This document shows, one piece after another, positions 1-10,900 of a stretch of 64,000 nucleotides of DNA. Where the stretch lies: the NCBI GenBank assembly GCA_019775845.1, contig JADQAV010000018.1, positions 69,044 to 133,043 of the forward strand. Reading direction: 5' to 3'. The notes under the pieces are model-generated. The model had not been told where the DNA came from, ran no database searches, and saw only the letters and a list, made by a program, of their open reading frames with translations. The position numbers and the translations under genes are program-made. Numbering within the stretch: the first letter of the stretch is position 1; every line of letters begins with the position of its first letter. Source of the DNA: Myrmaecium sp. VS I D KN 1. Lineage: Eukaryota > Ascomycota > Dothideomycetes > Valsariales > Valsariaceae.

Positions 1-1801
1 GAGGGGGGCACTCGTGTTGCGGAGTTGGGTTGGCGCTTCGGAGGCGAGGCTGAAGGGGACGGGAGACGCGAGACGTGGGATGCGAGACGTGGAGCTCGTT
101 TCAGTTAAGTTCCTCTTTTACTCGCGGATTACCTACCGTCTGTGCTGGGAGAGGCACGAGCTGTTGGAGGCTTGATGAGGGAACGGACTTTTTTCTTTTT
201 TTTTTTTCTCTTTTACTGGCATCCTCTGCCGCGGAACCCGCTGAGTTTTGGTCGTTCATTGGCTCTCGAGGGTGGAAATCTGGCTGGACACCGCCTCGTC
301 TCGTCTCGTCTCGTCTCCTTGGGCTACTGGCTGGGTTGGGTTGCCCTAGCCGAGATTCTTATAAGTAACCCCCTCTTCGCGTGGGGAAGGCCTTGCCTGC
401 GAGGAGGACGACGAGAGGAGAGGTGTGGATAAGGACAGCGCTTGGAGAGAAAGGCGTGATGTGATCTGGGGGTGTATCGCCCTGATACCTGATACCTGAT
501 GCTTTGATACTTGATGCCTGTAGGTCTGGAGGGGATGTGCCGGCGTCTGCATGAAAGTGCCGGCATACGGAACGGGGGGTGGAGGAGAGAGCTGGGGAAG
601 AAAGGTACATAAGATACGGGAGTCGATGTGCATGCGGGGAGAAGGTCCACCAACTTGACACCGCAGCTGGTTCACGCGGTGAGGATGGAGAAGGCGAGGC
701 CGGCAGCATCGTCTGCGATGCGATGCGATGCGATGCGATATTTGAAGCATCTCTGCTTCTCTCTAGTCCATCTCCGCCCCTCGTTCCCCTTCAAAGGGGG
801 CGCCGAGGCAAGAGAACAGCTGAAGGTGCCAATGCCAGTCGATGCCAGCCAGTCCCATCACATACTACATAACAACATACTACTTCGTACCACGGTACCT
901 CATCGTGATAAAAGATCCAAGTGCCGGCAGCTTGTGCTCCATCCTCGGCTGCTTGATCGTTCCCTCATGATTTACGCCAGCATCCCCTCTCCAATTTCTC
1001 GACTACCCGGCTCCCTTCGAGCTTAATTCCTCCTCTTTCTCCCCCTTCTCGACCGTCACATTTTCTTTTTTCCCTGCGCCGGTCGTCTACTCGCGTTCCT
1101 CACGGGCTGAGCGAGCGTCGTGGGCTTTTTCCTCCTGCACGCAGCATCACATCACACACGCCCACATCTCGGCCAACGTGCTCACCAGGCTTTCCAACTT
1201 GCTGCCCGATAAGCCCCGTTCCCGCTTCCGCGGGCGTGTAGCAGACGACGACTATAACTGGCATCGCGCGCTGCTCCGTTGACACCGAAGCAAGAGAAGG
1301 CCGAGGAGTGTGAAGGACCTACCTTATTCAGATATTCCGGCCTTACCCTTAACATCATTGCCTCATCCCGTTACCGCCTTGATCCTTTCCCGGCTTGTCT
1401 CGACGTCTGGCTACGTCCGACCTGTCCGTCATCCCTGCACCGAGTAATCCGGTAGTAATCACCACCGTCACCACCACCACCAACGCCTCTCAGCATCATC
1501 ATAATCCTTCCAGTACCTGATTGTCACCTTCGGTCCTGCAAACCGGCATTCCCCGGGCAGTCGACTCTCTTGGGGTTTTGGTTGCTGTTACTTTCCGTCG
1601 CTAGGTACGGAGTGCTTTGCTTGTCCGACCCACATAACGTTAACGCACACCAGCAAACAAAATAGACCGGAAAGAAAAAGGGGGAGGAGAAAACGAAGCG
1701 GCGAGCTCAGCAGCGGACCGAGCAGTATCGCGATCCGACCAACCTGAGCAGTACTGGTATCGGAATCAGCATCAGCATCAGCAAAGTGAAGCAAACCCGC
1801 C
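1..1801. other. Gene-free stretch upstream of the NAD kinase gene
   Basis: No reading frame here looks coding. It holds a T-rich tract near 190-209, a short CGATG tandem (716-740) and a stretch rich in ACC/CAC triplets near 1460-1490. It probably includes the promoter and 5' leader of the NAD kinase gene. No TATA box stands out. Confidence 0.6.
716..740. repeat. CGATG tandem repeat, about five units
   Basis: Five consecutive 5-bp units of CGATG, the last one imperfect, lie in non-coding DNA. This is a simple short tandem repeat with no evident function. Confidence 0.85.
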
Positions 1802-3918
1802 ATGAGCGCGCAACCGTCGCCAGCCTGGGGCTTCCTGGACTCGTCCCAATCCAAACCGCCGGGCTGCTGGCCGCTGTCCCCACACGTGGAATCTCCCGCA
1901 CCAGCACCAGCACCAGCACCATCCTCCGGCGGCGATAAAACGCCGATGGGGCATCTTAAGCCCGACCGTTCCGCCGTTCGAGGTACTTCCACCCACAATT
2001 CGCGGCCCCTCCCACATCCTAGCAGGTAAGCTCGACCTCACGGCACTCCGGCTCACCACCCGCACCCTCCCACTCTCACTCTGATGGAGATATCGCCCTA
2101 ACGCACCATGCCTCCCATTTAAGCACTCTCCCCACCACCGCCTCTCCGGCCCCTTTGGCTGCCCCAATCTCGATCGCTCCCCCATGTCCCCTGGCACCTC
2201 CGCAACCTGCGCAGCCTGCGAGCGAAGACATCGACATCGATACACCTCTGCCGCCCCCGGCCCCTTTCCCCCCTCGCGACCTCAAGTCCTTCCGCAACCA
2301 CCGGCACCAGAGGCACGCGCCGTCCATCGATTCCATTCCGCGCCAAACCATCATGAAAGCATTGGTCTCGCGACCGCCGGCCACCTCTAACATGTCCATC
2401 GCGACTTCGATCAACGACTTGCTCTCCCCGCGGGACAATGGCCCTCCGCTTTCGGCGGGATATCCGACTTATCGCCGGTTATCAGAAGCTTTGGCCGGCT
2501 TGGACATGAACGCGAGTGATCTCACCTCCAAGCAATATTCGGCCTTGGCTTCGCCCTGTTTCTTCCACAAGAAGTTCGACGATGCCGTCAACATCGATAA
2601 GGTCCTCGAAGAGGTCAAGGGAGACGAGGGCATCTCGCATTCGCGGCTGATGCAGACCGCCACGGGTGTCCGGGAGGTCTCCAAGCAGCTCCAGCGGCGA
2701 CCGGTCAAGATGACCGTAAGAAATGTCATGATCGTCACAAAGGCTCGTGACAATCACCTCGTCTACCTCACCCGGGAGTTGGCGGAGTGGCTCCTGACCA
2801 CCCCTCGCTACGGTTCCGACGTCGGCGTGAATGTGTATGTCGACCACAAACTGCGAAAGTCGAAGCGGTTCGATATGCAGGGGCTGCTGCAAAAGGACGA
2901 ACGTTTCCACACCATGCTTCGCTTCTGGAAACCGGAGCTCTGCTGGACATCGCCCGAAAAGTTTGACCTCGTCATCACCCTCGGCGGCGATGGCACCGTC
3001 CTCTACACCAGCTGGCTCTTCCAACGGATCGTTCCTCCCATCGTCTCCTTCAGCCTCGGCTCGCTTGGTTTCCTCACGAACTTCGAGTTCTCCGCCTATA
3101 AAGAGCAACTAAACCGCATCATGGGCGACAGCGGCATGCGCGTCAACCTCCGCATGCGCTTCACCTGCACCGTCTACCGCGCCGTGCCCAACTCCCCCGC
3201 CACCTCCAACGCCGACCCGATCTACTCCGACTCCTCCTCCGGCCCCAGCACCCCGACGCACATCGAAGCCGAGCAATTCGAAGTGCTCAACGAGCTCGTC
3301 ATCGACCGGGGTCCGAGCCCGTACGTCTCCCAACTCGAACTCTACGGCGACAACGCCCTCATCACCGTCGTGCAGGCGGACGGCTGCATCTTCTCGACCC
3401 CGACCGGCAGCACGGCCTACTCCCTCTCCGCCGGCGGCTCGCTCGTGCACCCGGACATCCCCGCCATCCTCCTCACGCCCATCTGCCCGCACACCCTCTC
3501 CTTCCGCCCCATGCTGCTCAACGACAGTATGCTCCTGCGCATCGCCGTGCCGCGCCACTCCCGCGCGACCGCCTACTGCGCCTTCGACGGCAAGGGCCGC
3601 GTCGAGCTCCGCCAGGGCGACCACGTCACCATCGCCGCGTCGCAGTACCCGTTCCCCACCGTCCTCGCCCGCGACACGGACTGGTTCGACTCGATCTCGC
3701 GCACGCTCCGCTGGAACACGCGCGGGGCGCAGCAGAAGGCGTGGGGCGCCGCGGGTGAGGAGGAGGGGGAGGAGGAGAGCGGGTTCGATATTGATATTGG
3801 GGATGAGGAGGATGTGGATTCGGGGTATAGCGCGGAGGGGAGTATCGTGGGCGGTGGACAGAGTCATGGGCATGGCGGCTGTAGTAGTCCGGTGAGGAAG
3901 GGTGTTGGTTTGACGTAG
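1802..3918 (+). CDS. NAD kinase (ATP-NAD kinase), two exons
   Basis: Phosphorylates NAD+ (family members may also use NADH) with ATP to make NADP(H); the paralogue type (cytosolic or mitochondrial) is not resolved here. Exons are 1802-2025 and 2124-3918. The 98-nt intron has GTAAGC at its start, a CCTAAC branch site and a TTTAAG acceptor, and it joins the frames in phase, giving about 672 residues. The NAD kinase signature GGDGTVLYTSWLF starts near residue 362, followed by SLGSLGFLTNF, and the second conserved block TPTGSTAYSLSAGG starts near residue 500. The first ~100 residues are Pro/Ala/Ser-rich and unlike the family core. The C-terminal ~70 residues are acidic, then Gly/Ser-rich, an extension beyond the catalytic core. 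The ATG at 1802 is chosen because it sits in good context (GCCATGA) just before the splice that keeps the frame open. Confidence 0.95.
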
Positions 3919-4697
3919 GGCTCCTTCTCGCTCTGGGGAGGGGGCTTCGTTATCTCGGTTTTTTTCCTCTCTCTATTTATCTTGTCACGGTTGAGCGTTT
4001 TTGGGAGCACATGGGCGTTTTATTTTCTCTGGGGGTGGTGTTTTGGAAATGGAGAAATGGTCTGTATACGATTCCCCTTTGACGTGGACGTAATTTCTTC
4101 TGGGTTTTGGATATCTACGAGACGGAAGCGGCATGCTTGGAGCAACAAAAATAGAAGATGGAAATGGATATGCCAAGGGAGGTCGGGGGTTTCCTCTCCC
4201 CGTTTATGTTAATCTCTCTCGACTGGATTTTACTTGTGACTCCTCAAGGAGATATCGCCATAGAGCTTATAAAATGGGGGAAGTCCTCGTCTTCATCTCC
4301 TGCGGAGTGAACCAACGGTGTACTTATGTACGCACCAGCCAGCGATCGCGACATCCGTTTTGCGCGGAGATGTGGAGTTTTCGGCGATTGTCCCTTGGTC
4401 CCCGGGCTGGAGTGGCAGCTTACGGGACGGCTTTGTCAGCCCCCCTTTCGTTCGGACACTCCTGGAGTCGCTAGCGGGGGCTGACCCTTGGACTTCCTTC
4501 CATGGGACTTGCCCCTCCCACTTCTCCGACTTCCGACTGACTTTCTCTGGAGAGAACCACACCGAACCAGTTTCATCCGCGGACTCACACATTCACTCCC
4601 CTCCTTCCCTCGCTCCCTCGCCCCCTCGATCCGGTCTTCCGTCCGTTCTCACCACCTTACCTCCGCAAAACATTTTCCGCAACGCATACAAATCACC
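3919..4697. other. Intergenic: NAD kinase 3' region and RIB1 promoter
   Basis: Two co-directional genes are separated by about 780 bp. The first part is T-rich and fits a 3' untranslated region. The part from about 4500 to 4697 is C/T-rich, as is usual for fungal leaders. No other gene is seen. Confidence 0.6.
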
Positions 4698-6031
4698 ATG
4701 CCGGACCTGCCCGCGCACGCCTCGCCTGCACTCTCCGCCAGCGATCAACCTCCGCCCTCCTCAGTCACTTCGACTTCTTCCTCTTCTCCTTCCCACCCGC
4801 CCTCCTCCGACGCCGCGACGGCCACATCAACAATGACCACGACAACGACGACCACGACAACGTCAGCAACACCATCAATGACCGGCCTCTCCCTCCCCTC
4901 CCCTCACCCTCACATCCCGCACCCAACCACCCCCTCCGCCGCTCACCCCGCCCCACCCCCCTCCCTCCTCTCCCCCGCCTTCACCCCACCCGGCACGCCC
5001 GGCGGCAGCATCAGCATCAGCAGCGCGCATCCCCACGGCATCCCCATCAACGACGACGACGACGCCGCCACGCGCGCCGCGCCCACCCCCGCCCTCCTCG
5101 ACCGCCTCCCCACGGTGGAATGCCAGGTGCGCGCGCGGATCCCGACGACGGGGGGCACGGAGATGTTCCTGCACCTGTACCGCAACGACGTCGACGACAA
5201 GGAGCACCTGGCGATCGTGTTCGGCGGGGGGATCCGGAGTCGGTCGCTGGATCGGCCCCGGCCGGGCGAGACGGAGATGGATCGCATGATTCGCGGGGCG
5301 TATACGGGACGGTTGTGGCCGGGGCGGGCGAGTAGTCGGGAGGAGGGAGGTGCGGGGCAGGGGAACGGGGTTGAGGGGAGGGCTGAGGAAGTGGTCGGGG
5401 AGGGGGAGAAAGAGGAGCCGCCGCTCAACCACCTCCCCCTCGTGCGCATCCACTCCGAATGCTACACGGGCGAAACGGTCTGGAGCGCACGCTGCGACTG
5501 CGGCGAGCAACTCGACGAAGCGGCCAAGCTCATGAGCGACCCCACCACCGCGCCCCGAGGCGGCGTGATCGTCTACCTCCGCCAGGAGGGCCGCGGCATC
5601 GGCCTCGGCGAGAAGCTCAAGGCGTACAACCTCCAGGACCTCGGCAGCGACACGTACGAGGCCAACCTGCTCCTCCGCCACCCGGCCGACGCGCGCTCGT
5701 ACGGCTTGGCCACCGCCGTGCTGGTGGATTTGGGATTGGGCGGCGCGCCGGGGATTCGCTTGCTCACGAATAATCCGGATAAGGTGCGGGCGGTGGAGGG
5801 TCCGGGGAGGGAGGTGCTGGTGCGCGAGCGCGTGCCGATGATTCCGAAGGCGTGGGTCACGGGCGGACGGGAGGGGGTCAGGAGTCAGGAGGTGGAGAGG
5901 TATTTGGCTACGAAGGTATGTGTTCCTTTTCCCCGCCGACAGTGCTTCTGGTGGTTGGAAAGAGTACACGGGCTAACAGGATGGGTATCATACAGATCGA
6001 GAAGTTCAAGCACATGTTGACGCCCAGTTAG
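4698..6031 (+). CDS. RIB1: GTP cyclohydrolase II, first step of riboflavin synthesis
   Basis: Converts GTP to a diaminopyrimidine phosphate, formate and pyrophosphate, the entry step to riboflavin. Exons are 4698-5915 and 5996-6031. The 80-nt intron (GTATGT, GGCTAAC branch, TACAG) adds only the last 11 residues, [11 protein letters not shown], giving about 417 residues. The zinc site is clear: Cys255 in HSECYTG, then Cys266 and Cys268 in [10 protein letters not shown]. The GTP-handling motif [19 protein letters not shown] and the C-terminal block [12 protein letters not shown] follow. The first ~110 residues are Ser/Thr/Pro-rich low complexity. A Gly/Glu-rich insert of about 40 residues sits just before the zinc site, between IRGAYTG and LPLVRIHSE. 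The ATG at 4698 follows ATCACC and is the first in frame near the coding signal; an upstream extension to 4488 stays open but starts on a non-ATG codon. Confidence 0.95.
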
Positions 6032-7343
6032 CACATCTGATTTTTTACCCGGATCAACCGGGTAAAAGTTCCACTTTTGGCAATTTGGTCCCCGAGGTAA
6101 AAAAAAAGAGATGTTTTTTTGTTTCTTCACTGCTTTCATGTTGGACACCGCATGGCATTTCATCGACGAAGCGTTTCCATTTGGTTTTTAGACCGGGCAT
6201 GCTCGACGCATCGTCGTCGGATGATGACTTTCTTGTTTTCACAATATTGGTCATACATATTTTCCCTACCTACTTCTTCCCTATTTTCTTGTTTTCTTTG
6301 CTCAGGGGGGTTCCGCCCTCTCTTTTTTTTTATTTCTTTCTCGCTTATACGTTATAGACCAATCACCAGGACCGGGTTGATGGGTCTCTTTTTCTTCCTC
6401 CTCCTCCTCTTCTTCTTCTTCTTCTTCTTGCATACACGCACGGCGCGCATATGTCGAAACGGAAGAGAGCCGCATCGGCATGAGGATTTTTTTGGTTCTC
6501 GATTGTGCCCGGTTGGATTGTGCTGGTAGTGGTAGATGTAGCGGTAGAGAGGTATAGATGCGTATACCTCCGTTCTTCTCTCAGAGGCTCTTCTTTTCTC
6601 TTCTCTTGCAAGATATAACATCCATATCCCCGTTTGAAGACATCGACTCCTGCACATCAAACGTGTTCTCTCTTTTCTTTTCCATCCGGCTGCGGGGGGC
6701 TGGGGGGGTAGGGGGGTTAAGGGTATATGCTCATAGGAGCTCCCAACCTTCCTCGCGAAAACGAACGTTCCTTAGCTGCGCGGACGCCGGGGGACAGGAC
6801 GGGGCGTGGTGATATGAGAAGTATTAATCAACCAAGCGCGTTGTTTATATCTAAGGTACATCGACCGAGTGCTCATCTCTCTCTCTCTCGCTGGATAGAG
6901 GTACTAGTATCAAGAGGGCGCACGAAAAATACAGTGCGTTAAGAATGACCTGCGCCGTGCGGATCCGAATCCAATCTAATCCATTCATTCACCCGGTTTT
7001 CTTCCTGTCTCTTTGATGGATGTGGCGAATGGAGTTGGCGCTTTGGAAGGAAAGGGCTATACCTACTTGTCTCGTGGGTATCTGCATCGTACGGAGAAAG
7101 TCCTTCGTGATATGCTGCTGCATATGACCGACCATTCGGCACCGCTACGGGTGTCTTCGCATCGCCTTTGGTCTTTTTCTTATGCACAACAATCACTGCA
7201 ATGTTCCGCGTTTGATCAACTGAGGGCGGAGAAGGGTAGTCTTGCGACATACATACAAGGGTTGTGATCAAAGAAACAAAAAAAAACATTTAGAACAGCA
7301 GCTACGGTAATATTAATACAGTACTGTACTCGCGCTGCTCCTC
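6032..7343. other. Convergent intergenic region, T-rich, with TTC/TCC repeats
   Basis: The 3' ends of RIB1 and the minus-strand gene at 7344 face each other across 1.3 kb. A TTC/TCC run lies at about 6390-6430 and several T-homopolymers lie at 6080-6345. Probably two 3' untranslated regions and spacer. I see no gene. Confidence 0.6.
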
Positions 7344-7994
7344 CTACTTCTCCTCCTCCGGCTTCCCACCCTCCTCCTCGCCCTTCCCCCAATTCCACAC
7401 CTCCCAAATATGCTGCATGATGAGATCGCCATAGCCCTTTCCCTCCTGAAGCGCCTCCTGCTCCTCCCGCAACCGGCGCTCCTTCCACCCCTCCTCCTCC
7501 CCACCCATCCAGACCTTCCCCAACAACCCCCGCTGCCGCTCGCGTTCCCTCTCCTCCCTCCTCCTCGCCTCCACCACCCCCTCCAACCCCGTCGGCGTCG
7601 ACGTCGGCGTCGCCTCCACCACACCACCCCGTTCCCTCTCCATCCTCTCCCTCATCAACCGCTGAACCCTCGCCGCGCGCTCCGTCGGCATCCCCGCCCC
7701 TCCCACCACCGACTCAAGCCGACGGGCCATCTGCGTCGGCAGACTGTACCCGGTGCGCCGGGCCGTGTACTCGTTGGCGGCGACGGCCCAGACGAGGCCG
7801 AGCCCGAAGGTGCGCAGGTCCAGACGCCGCGGCGGCCACAGGATCGCGATCGGGCACCCGACCACCAGGGTGAAGAGCAGGTTTTGCGCCAGCGCGTCGG
7901 TGCGGGCGCGTTGTTGGTCGGGGGTGAGCGTGGTGGTGGTGGTGGTGGTGGCCCCCACGGAGGAGGGGGAGGGGGAGTCTTGGGGGGTGGACAT
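7344..7994 (-). CDS. Small fungal membrane protein, 'rhomboid family membrane protein' type
   Basis: Single exon, 216 residues. After a Thr-rich start there are two likely membrane spans: one near residues 38-55 (LLFTLVVGCPIAILWPP), then RRLDLRTFGLG and a second near 64-76 (LVWAVAANEYTARRTG). The C-terminal half is highly charged (Glu/Arg) and looks helical or disordered; it ends in an acidic lysine-containing tail. The layout resembles short fungal proteins that databases name 'rhomboid family membrane protein'. No rhomboid protease catalytic Ser/His pair is visible, so protease activity is not supported. The start at 7994 is the first ATG of the frame. The role is unknown; a mitochondrial or ER membrane site is possible but unproven. 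Confidence 0.72.
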   Translation of the reverse strand: MSTPQDSPSPSSVGATTTTTTTLTPDQQRARTDALAQNLLFTLVVGCPIAILWPPRRLDLRTFGLGLVWAVAANEYTARRTGYSLPTQMARRLESVVGGAGMPTERAARVQRLMRERMERERGGVVEATPTSTPTGLEGVVEARRREERERERQRGLLGKVWMGGEEEGWKERRLREEQEALQEGKGYGDLIMQHIWEVWNWGKGEEEGGKPEEEK

Positions 7995-10900
7995 CGTTGG
8001 TGGGTTGGTGAGTTGTTAGGTTCGGTGCTAAGTTGGTGGATGAGCATCCGGATGGTGCGGACGTGAGGCGTGAAGCTCGCAGATGCTTGCACTCGAGGGG
8101 TAGAGAAGTCTAGTGGTTCTGTTGCGTTGTGTAGAGGAAGTACTAGATACGGCGGAGGTCCGACGACGACGACGAGAAGATGGTATTCCCGCGCGGTGAG
8201 CGAAAACGTATACGCACTGCGGCGTGTTGGAGCAGAATGCGGAGTGAATCGCAGGTGATATTGAGGATGTGAAGGTGCGAGTGTTTCGCTTGTCCGAGTG
8301 CGAGTGGTGAAGAAGATTGAAGTTGAATATGAGCAGTGATGGTCGCTCAGGCGGTTCGGTCGGCGCTCTCACGAACTTTTTTCTGGGGTTCCACGGCGGG
8401 CGACGTCGGGGAAAAGGGCTTGGCTTCTCCGAAGGGTGAGGATTGTCCGTGATGCGATTGGCTACCGTCTTTTCCAGACAGCCTCGCGAAGAAGGGAGAA
8501 GTAAAATCGAGGCATGAGATACCACGCTCTATTTTAGTATTATAGAGTGGTAATCCTTGATCTTAAGAGATATTTTCTGGCTTTCATAAATGGGCTGAAG
8601 CTCTGTAAGTGCTGTATTTTCCTTCTCAAGAGAATCAATTAACTTTCGGAATTTCAATACGAGCACATAAATAAGTACAATGACAAAGTCACAATGTCAT
8701 CCAAGCAGACCATATTAGGGACCTAATTCGTGATTTTCAAGAACGTTAGGCGTCTTGCCATCTATTGAAGCTACAAATAATAGCGAAGAAGGGTTTCATA
8801 CTAAAAGCCAGCTCCTTGATAGCAGCGCACTTTTATAGAAACCTCACAGCGCCTCTGGAACAACAATGTGCAACAACCCAACCAGTACAGATCACGAAAC
8901 GCCGTTCCGTACAATGCGTATCAAGCCCAACTTACAACTGGAGAAGAAAAGCTGTGCAGCGGTTACAACATCCCATTCCAAGATGGCAAACAGGCACCTA
9001 CATATCGTGCAGGCTCTCCACCACCCACAAATCCGGTTCACGATTCCCATATATCTACGACCAGATAAAACCTCACATCCATTCTCGCGCCATGCTCAGG
9101 CAAGAGCAAAGCGTACGGTCGCCGGCAATGGACACCAGCGGTGTGACGTCCGAGCGTGGACAGTCCGCGAGGTTGGTTAGTTATACGCAACGACGTCGCG
9201 ATCAGAAGGTGTCGGGATCAAGAGCGTGCGTCGCGATTCGAGCGATAGTCGTGATAGCAAACCCATAGGGACAGGGAGCTGGTGGTGGCCTAAAGGAGCT
9301 TTCGAGAAGGGCATAGGAAGGTATAGGGCAGAAGTGATAAGTTTATCCGTAGCGTCCGTGAGTTGAGTTCACGGTGCTCAGCGTTGAGTGGATACCATGC
9401 AGAGGTGCAACCAACCTCCGGAGCATTGTGTCTGTCAGAGCATCTTGGGTGACGACTAGAGGCGGAGTTGGGAGATGAAACTGCAAGTAGGAGACCAACA
9501 GTTCATAGTTGAGAAACAAGTAAAAGTTTCCCGACGCCTCAAAAATTCGTCGGATAAATCAATTATTTGCTCACCTCTCTTTTCCCCTTAAAGCACGTGT
9601 GCCTGAAGATTATTACCTATTCCCGCTTCCCCACGGCACGTCCCTGTGACACCCAAAGTGCCGTGGTTCCTGCCTGACATATCGGCAGAGGCGTCGTTCT
9701 AGATCCAGACTGACTCGTTAGGTGAGAGTGAGATCCTGCATCGCATCCAAAGCCATGCCGCGAACACAATCCTTCCGCAGAATGGAGTGACCGTGGGCTG
9801 GGCGGCAAGCCACGAAAACCGCGGAAATTTTTGTGCAGCGGCATGTGGCTTCCTCTACCGTCCCGCTTGGCGATTGCATGCCCTTTGGTGCATCGATAAC
9901 GCGACTCGAGAGCAACGTTCGCGGTCGAACATGCGGGTGGCGCGGCTTCAGTGAGCTTAGGTGTGGTATCTGTAGTCGTAAAGAGGACGACGAGGGAGCC
10001 ACCAACACGCAAAGATATGCCGGATATCCTGACCACGAAGAATAGACAACGTTGACATCCTTCCAATATTATGTGAAGAAGTGAGAAGCGATACAGTGGT
10101 GAGGTCGCTATTCTTTCTCGAGACATTCGTTCCTTGCTCCTCTTCGTGAAAGAACATCTCAATCTATACAGGGTATTGTAGAAACACATCCCTGTATCGC
10201 ATCGTCTTCCCCATTTCCGAAGTTTTGTGCGGTCTGGGGTCATAAATCTGGAGATGATCTGCGTGTAAACCTGCACACTTCGACTTCTTCGTCGTTTCTC
10301 CAAGATTTGTGGTCAGTTCATCATAGCCGTGCCTGGTCGACGGTAAATATCAGGCCATCTCCTGTGAGGTAGTGGGAGCTTGGAAGGAACGGCACCGGGA
10401 TGGGCAGGTTACACAGCCAAGGCCGCGACCCTTCCGCCGGCGGGCGCTCGTTGGCGTATTCTCGGAAGCACTGCCGGACTGTGCTAATGGTCGGTTTGCT
10501 TCTTCACGCTGGCCGCCTGCGAATTCACGGCCGTCGGCACCGGGTCGGACACGTTGCAACCGAACGTCGAAAGAGAAGGAGGATGTGTGGCTTGCCGCTG
10601 TTCCAAAATGAGACATGAGAGAGGACGACGAGAGGAGATCGACACGAGATTGCGGAAGAGACGTGGAACGGCTGTGGAAGCAATGGTCGTCGACAAGTCA
10701 CGGCGGGATGGGAGCGGCGTGGTCGACTACGACGGACGCGGAAGGTCGTCCGTCTCTCCAAACTCCTTCGCGATGCCCTCCCTGGAACGCGTCTGTTGTG
10801 CTGTGCAGCAGTTGGACAGGAAGATGCAAGGTTTGATTGTGGGGAAAGCAGGGAGCACGACCTTTGCCTGACGGTGGGTATCAGTCTGGGGATCGGGGAT

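Noticed and set aside
3109-3873. Minus-strand open frame opposite the NAD kinase gene
   Set aside because: Val/Gly/Ala/Arg-rich shadow of the GC-rich NAD kinase codons, with no motifs.
4875-5969. Long minus-strand open frame (about 360 codons) opposite RIB1
   Set aside because: Pro/Arg/His-rich translation with no motifs; it is a by-product of the GC-biased codons of RIB1, whose catalytic motifs are on the plus strand.
8765-9268. Plus-strand open frame of 167 codons in the A/T-rich island
   Set aside because: No motifs and atypical composition; the frame begins in non-coding DNA and has no promoter or splice context.
9617-10303. Minus-strand open frame of 228 codons
   Set aside because: Translation is Arg/Ser/Cys-rich without any domain or membrane pattern, and codon use differs from neighbouring genes.
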